Source: Oceanicoccus sp. KOV_DT_Chl (lineage in GTDB: Bacteria; Pseudomonadota; Gammaproteobacteria; Pseudomonadales; Dasaniaceae). Taken from it: a stretch of DNA of 64,000 bases. The notes under the pieces are model-generated. The model saw only the letters and a program-made list of their open reading frames with translations. It had not been told where the DNA came from and made no database searches. Positions 1 to 9,365 of this stretch are shown here, piece by piece. The position numbers and the translations under genes are program-made. The DNA lies in contig NZ_FQLF01000004.1 in assembly GCF_900120175.1 (NCBI RefSeq), positions 310,001 to 374,000 of the forward strand. The letters are read 5' to 3'. Every line of letters starts with the position of its first letter. Within the stretch, counting starts at the first letter, position 1.

Positions 1-553
1 TGTCGCCAGTTTTTCTTCCATATGAGCTAGGTTTTGCGCCAACTCCTCTTTTTCACGCGCGCTTTTATCCAGCGCCTCAGCAGTAACAGCCAGCTCATTT
101 TGCAATGCCTGGCTTCCTTTTGAGTCAATATCGCCAGCGCCATCAGCTGCACGATCAGTATTTCCACCTGTCGCTATCGATAAACGAGGCTGTTCTGTTG
201 CAGCAACACTTGATCCCGGCTTCGATGCTGTCGCATCCAGCTGTGGAGCAACAGCATCATCCCCTTGGCGCCAAGCTCGATTCTGGCTGGCGACTTCACC
301 TACAGCCTGACGATCAGAAACAGATATCTCTTGAGCGGTTGGTAATCGCAATACCGAACCGGCCTTGAGTCGATTGATATTACCGTTGATAAAAGCATCC
401 GGGTTAAGCGCCTGAATACCTACCATCGTTTGTTGTACTGAGACCCCTTGAGCAGGACGACTCTTAACGGCTATTTCCCATAATGTATCGTCATTTTTAA
501 CCCGGTATTTCTCTCCAGCCGTTAATTCACCCTGTTGCAGAGTCTGCCGGGGG
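1..553 (-). CDS. fimV: FimV, LysM and coiled-coil part, runs off the window
   Basis: This is the continuation of fimV in another frame, open from the G-run at 549-553 to the window edge without its own start codon. It reads GELTAGEKYRVKNDDTLWEI, the start of a LysM peptidoglycan-binding module, followed by QTMVGIQALNPDAFINGNIN and KAGSVLRLPT, the rest of that module. A polar linker and the beginning of a Glu/Lys/Ala-rich coiled coil (ALDKSAREKEELAQNLAHME) follow, which is the usual FimV layout. Together with the preceding entry it represents one gene with a single-base deletion. The C-terminal membrane and cytoplasmic TPR parts lie outside the window. Confidence 0.8.
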
Positions 554-1058
554 AAGTTTGTACTGCTGGGCGGTTTGAAGATGAAGGGGTTACAGGTCTG
601 GCAGAAGCCTTAGAAGGAGCAGCTTGGGCCGCTTTTACTGGCGCGGCCTCACTATCACTGAATACGGGAAGGTCGAGAAGAACGGTATATTCGCGCATCA
701 GGCGACCGCTAGGCCAATGCGCTTCTATTAAGAAATTAAGATAAGGTTCAAGCACAGGTTCACGAGTAAAGACCTTAATTACACCGCCGCCTTTACCGTC
801 CATTACAACTTTGAACTTAAGGTTGGTTAGGAAGAACTCACGACTAACCCCGGCATTGGCAAAATCTGAATTACTGGCAAGTTTTACCTTAACCTGACTT
901 GGATCCAGATCTTCAGTATTTAATAAGCGAATTTCAGCATTTAATGGCTGGTTGAGCGCAGAGTTCAGGGAGAAATCCCCCATTCCCAATGCATTTACCA
1001 GGCCTGCCTGCAATGCCCCAATCGCTGCAATCGCTGCTGCAAGCTTATTACGTACCAT
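522..1058 (-). CDS. fimV: FimV N-terminal part (signal peptide and FimV N-terminal domain)
   Basis: This is the 5' part of a FimV-type inner-membrane/periplasmic protein, which in Pseudomonas organises the cell pole and type IV pili. The first 23 residues form a signal peptide ending VNALG. The following residues to about 130 match the FimV N-terminal domain (SALNQPLNAEIRLLN, then NFLIEAHWPSGRLMREYTVLLD). A low-complexity Pro/Ala/Ser linker follows. The frame ends in stop soon after a run of five G at 549-553. Adding one base there continues the protein into the LysM domain described in the next entry, so this stop is probably a sequence error. The gene lies downstream of asd, as in Pseudomonas. 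Recognition of FimV is firm; whether the break is real is not known. Confidence 0.85.
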   Translation of the reverse strand: MVRNKLAAAIAAIGALQAGLVNALGMGDFSLNSALNQPLNAEIRLLNTEDLDPSQVKVKLASNSDFANAGVSREFFLTNLKFKVVMDGKGGGVIKVFTREPVLEPYLNFLIEAHWPSGRLMREYTVLLDLPVFSDSEAAPVKAAQAAPSKASARPVTPSSSNRPAVQTSPGRLCNRVN

Positions 1059-1442
1059 ATTCCGTCCCTTCTTTACCGAGTGAATAAGCCGCTAATACAG
1101 CGACCCTAATCATGGGTTAAAATTTCGTTATAACTATTAGTTGTGCCAAGTCGCCACTGCCAGAGTAATTTTATTGTTACTTTAGACAAAAAATACACAA
1201 TCCCAAAGCTAGAATAGAGTTTTACTATTTCACGTAAGTATTAGTGAGAAATAGAGTTTTAGCAAGAATTCGGCCGATCATGGGGAATGATCGGCAGCTC
1301 TTTTATACTTTTTTTCAGACATGGCGCACAAATTGCCGTAAGTGTATTAATCAGACGCTTTATTATTGAGCCAATAAACAGCCCATAACCTAAATTGCAC
1401 ACTCAAGTAGCCGCTAAAATTAATAACGATTGACGCGTGCTG
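1059..1442. other. asd-fimV intergenic region with a hairpin
   Basis: About 380 bases separate asd from fimV. The region is A/T-rich and holds no credible gene. It must carry the fimV promoter on the minus strand, but I cannot single out -35/-10 boxes with confidence. A perfect 8-bp hairpin (GCCGATCA at 1273-1280, TGATCGGC at 1288-1295) is followed on the plus strand by two T runs (1301-1304 and 1309-1315). It resembles a terminator for plus-strand transcription, yet no plus-strand gene precedes it. On the minus strand no T tract follows it. Confidence 0.4.
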
Positions 1443-2554
1443 TTAACGCTCAATCAATATCCGCAGCATGCGACGCAGTGGCTCTGCCGCCCCCACAATA
1501 ACTGATCGCCAACGGTAAAGGCTGACAGGTACTCTGGCCCCATATTCATTTTACGTAAGCGCCCTACTGGCACATGCAGTGAACCGGTAACTGCTGTTGG
1601 AGTTAACTCCTGCAGCGAGAGATCACGCTGGTTAGGCACGACCTTAACCCAGTCATTCGCCTCGGCTAGCATGGATTCTATTTCATCCATCGGCAGATCG
1701 CGCTTCAACTTTACGGTTAACGCCTGGCTGTGACAGCGCATAGCCCCAATTCGCACACAAATACCGTCAACTGGCACGATATGCGTACGCCCAAGCAGCT
1801 TATTGGTCTCGGCCTGCCCCTTCCACTCTTCACGACTCTGGCCATTTTCAAGTTGGGTATCAATCCATGGAAGCAAGCTTCCGGCCAAAGGCGCACCAAA
1901 ATTATCAGTAGGGAAATCCCCGTCCCGCATAGTCGCAACTACTTTACGATCAATGTCGAGAATGGCGCTAGCAGGATCTGCCAGCTCACTGGTCACACTG
2001 GATTCTATGGCCCCCATTTGCGCAATCAACTCACGCATATTCTGGGCGCCAGCACCGCTGGCAGCCTGATAAGTCATTGCACTCATCCACTCAACCACGT
2101 CGTGCTTGAACAAACCGCCCATAGCCATCAGCATCAGGCTAACCGTGCAGTTACCACCAACAAAGTTTTTAACCCCATTATTCAAGCCGTCCTTGATGAT
2201 ATCCATATTGACAGGATCAAGGATGATCAATGCATCATCCGCCATCCGTAAACTCGAGGCTGCATCAATCCAATAACCATCCCAGCCATTACTGCGTAAC
2301 TGCGCAAATACTGATTTGGTATAGTCTCCACCCTGACAAGAGACAATCGCATCCAACTGGCTCAACGCCTTAATATCATTGGCATCGTGCAATGGCGCGA
2401 TGGCTTTACCAATATCAGGCCCCTGACCTCCAACGTTAGACGTGGTAAAGAAGATAGGCTCTTCAATAAAATCAAAGTCCCCTTCTGCCAGCATGCGCTC
2501 CATCAATACAGAACCAACCATGCCGCGCCAACCTACAAAACCTACTTTTTTCAT
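1443..2554 (-). CDS. asd: Aspartate-semialdehyde dehydrogenase
   Basis: The enzyme reduces aspartyl phosphate to aspartate semialdehyde with NADPH, the branch point to lysine/diaminopimelate, threonine and methionine. The N-terminus [20 protein letters not shown] is the nucleotide-binding loop. The catalytic cysteine lies in [16 protein letters not shown] near residue 135, and the acyl-binding part [15 protein letters not shown] follows. The uninterrupted frame stops at 1454 with an untypical tail after DQLLWG. A run of five C at 1490-1494 on the plus strand appears one base short; with six, the tail becomes [15 protein letters not shown], the family-typical end, and stops at 1443. It lies 32 bases behind leuB and belongs to the leu cluster in position. 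Identification is secure. Confidence 0.93.
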
Positions 2555-2586
2555 TACGTTACTCTCTTCCTTACACCTAAAGTTTT

Positions 2587-3666
2587 CTATAGTGCTGCGG
2601 CAACCGCATCACCCATTTCACTGGTACTGACTAAGGTAGTGCCAGCAGAATAAATATCGCCGGTTCGCAAACCCGCATCTAACACGCTACCGACAGCAGC
2701 TTCGATGGCATTGGCGGCCTCAATAGCGCCTAAAGAATACCGCAACATCATCGCTGCCGATAAAATCATCGCCAATGGATTCGCTTTACCTTGCCCAGCT
2801 ATATCGGGTGCCGAACCATGACAGGGTTCATACATGCCACGACCATTTTTATCCAGCGCCGCAGATGGCAACATACCAATCGAACCGGTCAACATAGCCG
2901 CCGCGTCTGAGAGGATATCGCCAAACATATTTCCGGTAACAATTACATCAAACTGTTTAGGCGCACGCACCAGTTGCATTGCCGCGTTATCCACATACAT
3001 ATGTGACAGCTCAACGTCTGGGTAGTCTGCCGCCATTTCCTGCATCACTTCGCGCCATAAAATAGTGGCTTCCAATACATTCGATTTGTCGACGGAACAT
3101 AATTTACCACCGCGCTTTTGCGCAGCTTCAAAGGCCATTTTACCGATGCGACGAATTTCAGACTCATTGTATTTGTAAGTGTTATAGCCCTCTCGCTCGC
3201 CGTTTTCTAATGTGCGAATACCGCGCGGCTCGCCAAAATAAATACCACCGGTTAATTCACGGACAATTAAAATATCGAGACCAGCTACCACTTCGGGCTT
3301 TAGCGAAGAGGCATCGGCAAGTTGTGGGTACAAAATAGCGGGACGTAAATTACCAAACAATTCCAGCGCCGAACGAAATTGCAACAAACCTTTTTCCGGG
3401 CGTAAATCACGGCCAACAGCATCCCACTTGGGGCCACCGATGGCAGCAAATAAAATAGCGTCGGAAGCTTTTGCTTTGTCAAGCGTTTCGGCAGGCATGG
3501 GTATGCCAGTAACATCAAGAGCAGCACCGCCTAACAACGCCTCATCAAATTCTATTCCCAAATCCATCCGCTGGTTCAGTACATCAAGCACCTTGCGGGT
3601 TTCTACGGTAATCTCAGGGCCAATACCATCACCGGAAATTACTAATACTTTTCTACTTACAGTCAC
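2587..3666 (-). CDS. leuB: 3-isopropylmalate dehydrogenase
   Basis: The enzyme carries out the NAD-dependent oxidative decarboxylation of 3-isopropylmalate, the third step of leucine synthesis. The 359-residue length is normal. Visible motifs are [12 protein letters not shown] at the N-terminus, [14 protein letters not shown], the substrate/metal part [30 protein letters not shown], and [20 protein letters not shown] in the nucleotide pocket. The start is a GTG at 3666 with an AGGTGG upstream. It follows leuD after a 112-base gap that holds a strong hairpin, so it may be partly uncoupled from leuCD. It is complete. Confidence 0.96.
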   Translation of the reverse strand: MTVSRKVLVISGDGIGPEITVETRKVLDVLNQRMDLGIEFDEALLGGAALDVTGIPMPAETLDKAKASDAILFAAIGGPKWDAVGRDLRPEKGLLQFRSALELFGNLRPAILYPQLADASSLKPEVVAGLDILIVRELTGGIYFGEPRGIRTLENGEREGYNTYKYNESEIRRIGKMAFEAAQKRGGKLCSVDKSNVLEATILWREVMQEMAADYPDVELSHMYVDNAAMQLVRAPKQFDVIVTGNMFGDILSDAAAMLTGSIGMLPSAALDKNGRGMYEPCHGSAPDIAGQGKANPLAMILSAAMMLRYSLGAIEAANAIEAAVGSVLDAGLRTGDIYSAGTTLVSTSEMGDAVAAAL

Positions 3667-3730
3667 ATTGCCACCTATACTCAGTAAACACTTAATGTTA
3701 TGTGTTTATAAATTTTAAACTTCATAATAT

Positions 3731-3759
3731 GACAAAGGAGGCTTAAAGCCCCCTTTGTT
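3731..3759 (-). terminator. Hairpin between leuD and leuB
   Basis: An imperfect stem of about 12 pairs (ACAAAGG, one bulged A, GGCTT paired to AAGCC-CC-CCTTTGT) with a very short loop sits between leuD and leuB. On the minus strand it is not followed by a good T tract (GTCATATT), so it would be a weak terminator at best. It may instead lower leuB expression relative to leuCD or mark an mRNA processing end. This is inferred from base pairing alone. Confidence 0.4.
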
Positions 3760-3778
3760 TTACTATTGTTGCAGGTCG

Positions 3779-4426
3779 TTACTGACCGGCCCCAAACAAC
3801 CAGGGGGATTTTTTTTGCCACTCGGTTTCAAAGGTTTTAATAGCATCCGCATCTTGCAAGGTAATACCAATATCATCCAAACCATTTAGCAAACAGTGTT
3901 TGCGAAATCCATCGACTTCAAACGGGATTTCATCACCATTGGGTTTCCGAATAATTTGCGCCTGTAAATCGATGGTGAGCTTATAGCCCTCTTCTGCATA
4001 CATTTCCTGAAATAACTGATCTACAATAGCGGCATCTAACGCAATGGGTAACAATCCATTTTTAAAACAGTTGTTGAAGAAAATGTCAGCAAAGCTAGGC
4101 GCAATCAACGCACGAAAGCCATAATCCTCAATCGCCCAAGGCGCATGTTCACGGCTAGAACCGCAACCAAAATTATCACGGGCCAGCAATACTTCCGCAC
4201 CTTGATAACGATCGAAGTTTAACGGGAAGTCAGGGTTTTTTGGTCGTGATGAACAATCCATATCAGGCTGCCCTTCATCCAAATAGCGCAGCTCATCAAA
4301 CATAAAGGGACCAAAACCCGAACGCTTAATCGATTTAAGGAATTGCTTGGGCATAATCATATCGGTATCAACATTGGCGCGATCCATGGGTGCAACCAAG
4401 CCGGTAACTGTAGTAAAACTTTTCAT
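3779..4426 (-). CDS. leuD: 3-isopropylmalate dehydratase small subunit
   Basis: This small subunit joins LeuC to form isopropylmalate isomerase, which interconverts 2- and 3-isopropylmalate. Its 215 residues are the usual length. The aconitase swivel-domain signature [20 protein letters not shown] is present around residues 80-100, and the N-terminus [20 protein letters not shown] is typical. It starts 27 bases after the leuC stop, so the two are certainly co-transcribed. No abnormality is seen. Confidence 0.96.
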   Translation of the reverse strand: MKSFTTVTGLVAPMDRANVDTDMIMPKQFLKSIKRSGFGPFMFDELRYLDEGQPDMDCSSRPKNPDFPLNFDRYQGAEVLLARDNFGCGSSREHAPWAIEDYGFRALIAPSFADIFFNNCFKNGLLPIALDAAIVDQLFQEMYAEEGYKLTIDLQAQIIRKPNGDEIPFEVDGFRKHCLLNGLDDIGITLQDADAIKTFETEWQKKSPWLFGAGQ

Positions 4427-4453
4427 CGTTAATCTCTCTTCTTTGTGCGCTGA

Positions 4454-5875
4454 TTACATGACGTCGCGAACGTCAACAAAGTGACCGGCAATGGCTGCTG
4501 CTGCGGCCATTTCAGGACTAACCAAGTGGGTGCGCCCACCAAAGCCCTGGCGACCTTCAAAATTTCGGTTTGAAGTCGATGCACAGTGTTCCCCTGCCCC
4601 TAATTTGTCAGAATTCATAGCCAGACACATAGAGCAACTCGGTTCACGCCACTCCATACCCGCATCCAGAAAAACTTTATCAAGACCTTCCGCCTCAGCT
4701 TGCGCTTTGACCAAGCCCGACCCAGGCACAACTAATACGCGCTTAACATTGCTGGCGACTTTTTTACCCTTGGCAACTTTTGCCGCAGCTCGTAAATCTT
4801 CGATGCGGGAATTGGTACAGGAACCTATAAATACACAGTCGAGTTTAATGTCAGTAATTGACATGCCACCGGTTAAACCCATGTATTGCAAAGCACGCTC
4901 AGTGGCGGCTTTTTTCGCAGGATCAGCGATATCAGCAGGGTTAGGTACAATGCCATTAATACCGGTCACCATTTCCGGGGAATTACCCCATGTCACTTGC
5001 GGCACTATGCTTGAAGCATCAATAGTAACCACGCGATCAAAATGTGCACCGTCATCACTGTGTAAGGTCTTCCACCAGCTGACCGCCTTGTCCCAGTCGT
5101 CACCCTTGGGGCTAAAGGGACGCCCCTTTACATAGTCGATAGTGGTCTCATCAACCGCGACCATACCCACGCGAGCACCGCCTTCAATCGCCATATTACA
5201 AACCGTCATGCGGCCTTCAATCGACATATTACGGAACACACTGCCGGCAAACTCAATCGCATGGCCATTGCCACCCGCTGTTCCGATGGTGCCAATAATG
5301 GCAAGAATCACGTCTTTCGGGGTAACACCAGGGTTCAGCACACCATCGACATTGACCTGCATATTCTTCATTTTTTTCTGAATCAAACACTGGGTTGCCA
5401 GTGCATGCTCAACTTCAGAAGTACCAATACCATGTGCCAAAGCACCCAAGGCGCCATGGGTTGCGGTGTGAGAGTCGCCACAGACTACGGTCATGCCTGG
5501 CAATGTGGCACCCTGCTCAGGACCAATTACATGGACAATACCCTGACGAATATCGTTAATCTCAAACTCTGGAATACCAAATTCATCACAATTATCATCC
5601 AGGGTCTGAACTTGAATACGTGAGATATCCTCGACAATACCGGCAACACCGCCATCACGCTCAGATTTCAGCGAAGGTACATTGTGATCAGGGGTCGCCA
5701 AGTTGGCATCCGAGCGCCATAACTTGCGGCCTGCGAGACGCAACCCTTCAAAAGCCTGAGGGGACGTGACTTCATGGACTAATTGCCGGTCGATATAAAT
5801 CAACGCAGTACCATCGTCCCGCTGCTTGACCAAGTGGGCGTCCCACAATTTGTCATAGAGGGTTTTCGCGCTCAT
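4454..5875 (-). CDS. leuC: 3-isopropylmalate dehydratase large subunit
   Basis: This is the catalytic [4Fe-4S] subunit of isopropylmalate isomerase, second step of leucine synthesis. It has 473 residues, a normal length. The cluster ligands are visible as [10 protein letters not shown] near residue 345 and [10 protein letters not shown] near residue 408. [20 protein letters not shown] is the aconitase-fold signature. It is the first gene of the leuC-leuD-leuB-asd group and is read away from a LysR regulator 134 bases upstream, which probably controls it. The gene is intact. Confidence 0.97.
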   Translation of the reverse strand: MSAKTLYDKLWDAHLVKQRDDGTALIYIDRQLVHEVTSPQAFEGLRLAGRKLWRSDANLATPDHNVPSLKSERDGGVAGIVEDISRIQVQTLDDNCDEFGIPEFEINDIRQGIVHVIGPEQGATLPGMTVVCGDSHTATHGALGALAHGIGTSEVEHALATQCLIQKKMKNMQVNVDGVLNPGVTPKDVILAIIGTIGTAGGNGHAIEFAGSVFRNMSIEGRMTVCNMAIEGGARVGMVAVDETTIDYVKGRPFSPKGDDWDKAVSWWKTLHSDDGAHFDRVVTIDASSIVPQVTWGNSPEMVTGINGIVPNPADIADPAKKAATERALQYMGLTGGMSITDIKLDCVFIGSCTNSRIEDLRAAAKVAKGKKVASNVKRVLVVPGSGLVKAQAEAEGLDKVFLDAGMEWREPSCSMCLAMNSDKLGAGEHCASTSNRNFEGRQGFGGRTHLVSPEMAAAAAIAGHFVDVRDVM

Positions 5876-6009
5876 AAGTTACCTCATTTGAATATGGCGT
5901 TTAAGTGGACGAATTTTAAGCGCGGCGCTAGAATAAAACAAATTCATATTATTCATAGATTGAATTCCATTAAGTAATTCATAGTAAAAAGGCAAGCAAA
6001 CAACCCACC
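5876..6009. promoter_or_regulatory. Divergent leuC/lysR control region
   Basis: This 134-base region must hold the promoters for leuC (minus) and the LysR gene (plus). The motif AATTCATA occurs at 5941 and again at 5976, with ATTCATAG in between at 5950. AATTCA at 5941-5946 and TGAATT at 5961-5966 form an interrupted dyad. Such A/T-rich partial dyads are the usual form of LysR operators, so this is a plausible binding region. No leader peptide rich in leucine codons is evident. Confidence 0.4.
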
Positions 6010-6885
6010 ATGGATACCCAAAACTTAAAGGCCTTTGTGGAAGTGGCCGAAACCAGCTCTTTTTCTCACGCCGCAGAAATACTGCACTTAACACAGCCAG
6101 CCGTCAGCAAGCGGATCGCAGCGCTTGAAAGCCAACTGGATTGCAAGCTCTTCGACCGCATCAATCGCACTGTACAGCTAACTGAAGCCGGCCATTCGCT
6201 GCTCCCCAAAGCCCGGCAAATCCTGCTGGCAGTGCAGGAGGCGAAACGCAGCATTGATGATTTACAGGGTGATATAAGTGGCCAGTTACGGATTGGTATC
6301 AGTCACCATATTGGCCTGCATCGTTTACCGCCCGTATTACAAGCCTTTACACGCCAACACCCCAATGTCCATTTTGATATAGATTTTATGGATTCCGAAG
6401 AGGCACATGAACAAGTGATGCATGGTCAGATTGAGCTAGGTGTAGTCACACTGGACCCGGCAGACAATAGCCCGTTACGCCGCCAGCCGGTCTGGCAAGA
6501 TAAATTACTGGTTACCGTATCGCCAGACCACCCACTGGCGCAATCAGGCCGTGCTGACATCACTACCCTCAGTCAATTTCCGGCAATCTTACCTGGCCTG
6601 AATACATACACTGGGCAAATTATAAAAGCATTATTTCAACAGCATTCGTTAAAGCTCGATGTCTCAATGGCAACAAACTATTTGGAAACGATAAAAATGA
6701 TGGTGTCGATAGGATTGGGCTGGAGTGTGCTGCCACACACGATGATTGATGACAGTCTTAAAGTATTAGACATTGATGATCTAAAATTACATCGAACGTT
6801 AGGTTATGTTGTGCATCCCAATCGCAGCCTTAGCAATGCGGCTAACGCCTTTGTTGAGGCGCTACAAGCCAATGGCGTCTCTTAA
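6010..6885 (+). CDS. LysR-family regulator divergent from leuC
   Basis: This 291-residue protein has the LysR winged helix-turn-helix at residues 1-60 (MDTQNLKAFVEVAETSSFSH, then LHLTQPAVSKRIAALE) and an effector-binding domain to the end (RIGISHHIGLHRLPP at about 90). It is read divergently from leuC, the classic arrangement of a LysR regulator and its target. A role in leucine biosynthesis control is therefore likely but inferred from position. Its 3' end overlaps the end of the kinase gene on the other strand by 24 bases. It is intact. Confidence 0.85.
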   Translation: MDTQNLKAFVEVAETSSFSHAAEILHLTQPAVSKRIAALESQLDCKLFDRINRTVQLTEAGHSLLPKARQILLAVQEAKRSIDDLQGDISGQLRIGISHHIGLHRLPPVLQAFTRQHPNVHFDIDFMDSEEAHEQVMHGQIELGVVTLDPADNSPLRRQPVWQDKLLVTVSPDHPLAQSGRADITTLSQFPAILPGLNTYTGQIIKALFQQHSLKLDVSMATNYLETIKMMVSIGLGWSVLPHTMIDDSLKVLDIDDLKLHRTLGYVVHPNRSLSNAANAFVEALQANGVS

Positions 6886-8665
6886 TGGCCCGAATAAATC
6901 CAGCAACCAGAAAATTTCAGCGACAAAAAACAATCCCGCTAAAATCAAGCCCGCTTTAGCCAGCCGATGCCACCGCTTATTGCCCCGATGAAGTTTATCC
7001 TGTGCAGGCTCGGCTTGTATTTTGATCGTTTCTTCTGTTTCGCAAAAGGTTTGTAACGCCACCCTTACCTGCTCAATGTTGCTGTAACGCTTATCAGGAT
7101 TTACCGCCAGCATCTTACTAACAATTTTCTCAAGCGGTCCAGGTAAAATACTTAACGCATCAATGTTCTTGATACCTTTTCCGTTCTGGAGAATTATTTC
7201 TCCAGTCAATAAGTGAAATAATACTGCACCCGCGGAAAAAATATCAGAGGCCACTGAGCACTGTTCATGCAGCGGTTGATACCAGTCGATGCCAGTACCG
7301 ACACTATGATCATCAAAACCAAAATCCGTCAGTTTTATATGCGTGGATGTCTCCACCAGAATATTACTGGGGCGAAGATTACCATGTAATAAGCCAAGTT
7401 GATGGGCTTCATGAAGGCCTTTGCATATTTGTTGGGCTAATAACAACCATCGATCCAATGAAAAGGCCTGGGTTAATCGTTCCTGCAAACTACCGCCAGT
7501 GACGTATTCCATCACTACAATAAACACACGGTCATTTCTTGCGGTGCCATGAATCCTTGCTATATGTGGATGCGATAATTTAGCTAAAGCAGTTGCCGTA
7601 ATATAAGCATTACCTTCATAAGCGATCTGTTGTTTTTTTACAACCAACCACTGTTGACGTTTTGGCTCGCTCACTAAGTAGCTGGCGCCAAATTGATTTT
7701 CTTTCAGCACATCAAGTAATTTGTAATTATCGGGTAACTGGTCGCGCTGGCGCTCTTTTCCCATAAGGGATTAGCTAAATGCTTACCTTGTAACAATAAC
7801 AGTAAGCGGCGCTCTACTTCCTCAGCAGATTGGGGTCGCTGTTTCAAATCAGTATGCAAACACTGCCTGATAATATCCATTAGCGCTTTGGCTAAATGCT
7901 GAGTCACTGACTTTTTCTCGTCAGGACGAAAACCTAAAAACAATTCATGCATCAAAACCCCAAGCGAATAAATATCACTGAGATAGCTTGCCTCGGCTTC
8001 CGGGTCAGCCTGCTCAGGCGACATATAAGCAGGGGTGCCCATAATCACAGACTGAGTTTGCTGGCCATTAGCATTAGCCAGCTTTTTGAAATAACCGGCA
8101 ATACCGAAATCAACCACCCGCACATGACCGTCATAATCAACCAAAATATTGGCAGGTTTAATATCACGGTGTACTACGCCATTACGGTGCGCATAGGACA
8201 AGGCTTTGCAGATTTGGACTACAATATCGAGTTTACGTGACAGGAAACATCAGCACGCTTTGTAATTGCGGTTAAAGTGATGCTTTTGACATACTGCATG
8301 ACAAAATAAGGGTGCGCTTGACCATCACTGTCTACCAATGTGCCCTGGTCATAGACCTGAATAATATTGGGATGATTGAGTCCGGCAACAAGTAAGGACT
8401 CCTGCTGAAACTGGGATTCTACAATGGGATCCGCCAATAGCGTGGTATTCAAGACTTTAATAGCCACTGGGCGATCAAGCGATTGCTGCACAGCAAGATA
8501 CACAACCGCCATGCCCCCTTCACCCAAGGGATTCTTTATCTGGTATCCAGGCAACTCTAGCGGAGGTATCGAAGACAAAAGCGACTCATATTTATCAATA
8601 GTTATTTTATGAGCTAAAGTATAGACGCTAGAACAAGCATTAATAATGCTATAGACAGTGACCAT
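6862..8665 (-). CDS. Tandem Ser/Thr kinase-pseudokinase with C-terminal membrane anchor (two frameshifts)
   Basis: Read as one gene, this encodes about 600 residues with two Hanks-type kinase domains. Domain 1 has every active-kinase element: glycine loop LGEGGMAVVYLA, VAIKVL lysine, HRDIKPANIL catalytic loop, DFGIAGYF and GTPAYMSPEQA. Domain 2 lacks the glycine loop (ENQFGASYLV) and has HGNLRPSNIL in place of HRDxKPxN, so the catalytic Asp is gone although DFG remains; it should be a pseudokinase. A single membrane helix near the end (LILAGLFFVAEIFWLLDLFG) anchors it with both domains in the cytoplasm. The frame breaks twice. Near 8243 one base is missing before SRKLDIVVQICKALSYAHRN; at the T4 run 7756-7759 one base seems missing between NPLWEK and ERQRDQLPDNYKLL. 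The second break could instead be two overlapping genes. A divergent FHA gene is the obvious partner. Confidence 0.8.
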
Positions 8666-8721
8666 TGCTAAATTTTCTGCTAAAAAGCATAGATAGAAAT
8701 AAGTAGCTACGGAGAATTACG

Positions 8722-9303
8722 TTGGCAATCCAAGAAGACAACCCGTTCAACCCTGCCAAAAGCAGTACTGCAATTTGGGAATTGGTCGCTGAGGGCGATT
8801 GGCTAGTAGGCCAACGATTTAGAATAAACGGCCACGCGGTGTTAGGTAGAGATGCCAGCTGCGATATCACTATACCCGGCACCCATTTATCCAGACGTCA
8901 TGCTGAGCTGGCGGTCAAAGGCAATAAGTTACAAATACGCGATCTGGGTTCATCTAATGGCACTTATGTCAACGATGTAAAAGTCATGGATTCAGAGTTA
9001 AAAACAGGAGACACCGTTCGCTTTGATGTATTACGCTTTCGTATTCAGGGGCCAGAGTCAGCGGAACTCGACAGCAACGCGACTATGATTAGAGAAGCCC
9101 TCCCTAAAAAACCAGTGACATCACCCAAGCCACGTCCTGATTCCAAAAACTGGAAAACCAAGCCGACCTCTGTTGGCAACCGCAGCACCACCGAGCAAAT
9201 GTCGACGGTTAAAAAAGCCAGCAATACACTATGGACTGCAATTATTGTCGTTATTGGTCTCGCCACAGTGGCGGGTATCGGTTTTTTAATCACCCAGTTA
9301 TAA
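8722..9303 (+). CDS. FHA-domain protein with C-terminal membrane anchor
   Basis: The 193-residue protein has a forkhead-associated domain at about residues 25-115, with GRDASCDITIPGTHLSRRHAEL and IRDLGSSNGTYVND carrying the phosphothreonine-binding Arg, Ser and Asn. A Ser/Thr/Lys-rich linker follows (residues 120-165), rich in possible phosphorylation sites, and then one membrane helix, TAIIVVIGLATVAGIGFLIT. It should sit in the cytoplasm tethered to the inner membrane. It is read divergently from the tandem kinase gene, 56 bases away, and both proteins are tail-anchored, so it is a likely substrate or reader of that kinase. The gene is intact. Confidence 0.85.
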   Translation: MAIQEDNPFNPAKSSTAIWELVAEGDWLVGQRFRINGHAVLGRDASCDITIPGTHLSRRHAELAVKGNKLQIRDLGSSNGTYVNDVKVMDSELKTGDTVRFDVLRFRIQGPESAELDSNATMIREALPKKPVTSPKPRPDSKNWKTKPTSVGNRSTTEQMSTVKKASNTLWTAIIVVIGLATVAGIGFLITQL

Positions 9304-9314
9304 CGATATTACTG

Positions 9315-9350
9315 CCATAAAAAAAGCCGCAATTGCGGCTTTTTTTATGG
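9315..9350. terminator. Bidirectional intrinsic terminator
   Basis: The core AGCCGC-AATT-GCGGCT (9325-9340) is flanked by seven A on one side and seven T on the other, and the whole stretch is symmetrical out to CCAT/ATGG. It lies between the convergent FHA gene and TonB-receptor gene and can stop both. Confidence 0.9.
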
Positions 9351-9365
9351 CTTGTAACTTACCAC

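Noticed and set aside
105-368. A plus-strand frame opposite fimV
   Set aside because: It is antisense to the LysM and linker coding sequence and has no protein-like features.
4491-5623. Plus-strand frames within leuC
   Set aside because: Shadows of the leuC reading frame on the other strand, without start sites or family sequence.
7704-7764. Two separate overlapping kinase genes instead of a fusion
   Set aside because: A 61-base overlap is unusual and one base restores a continuous chain; kept as a minor alternative in the gene entry.
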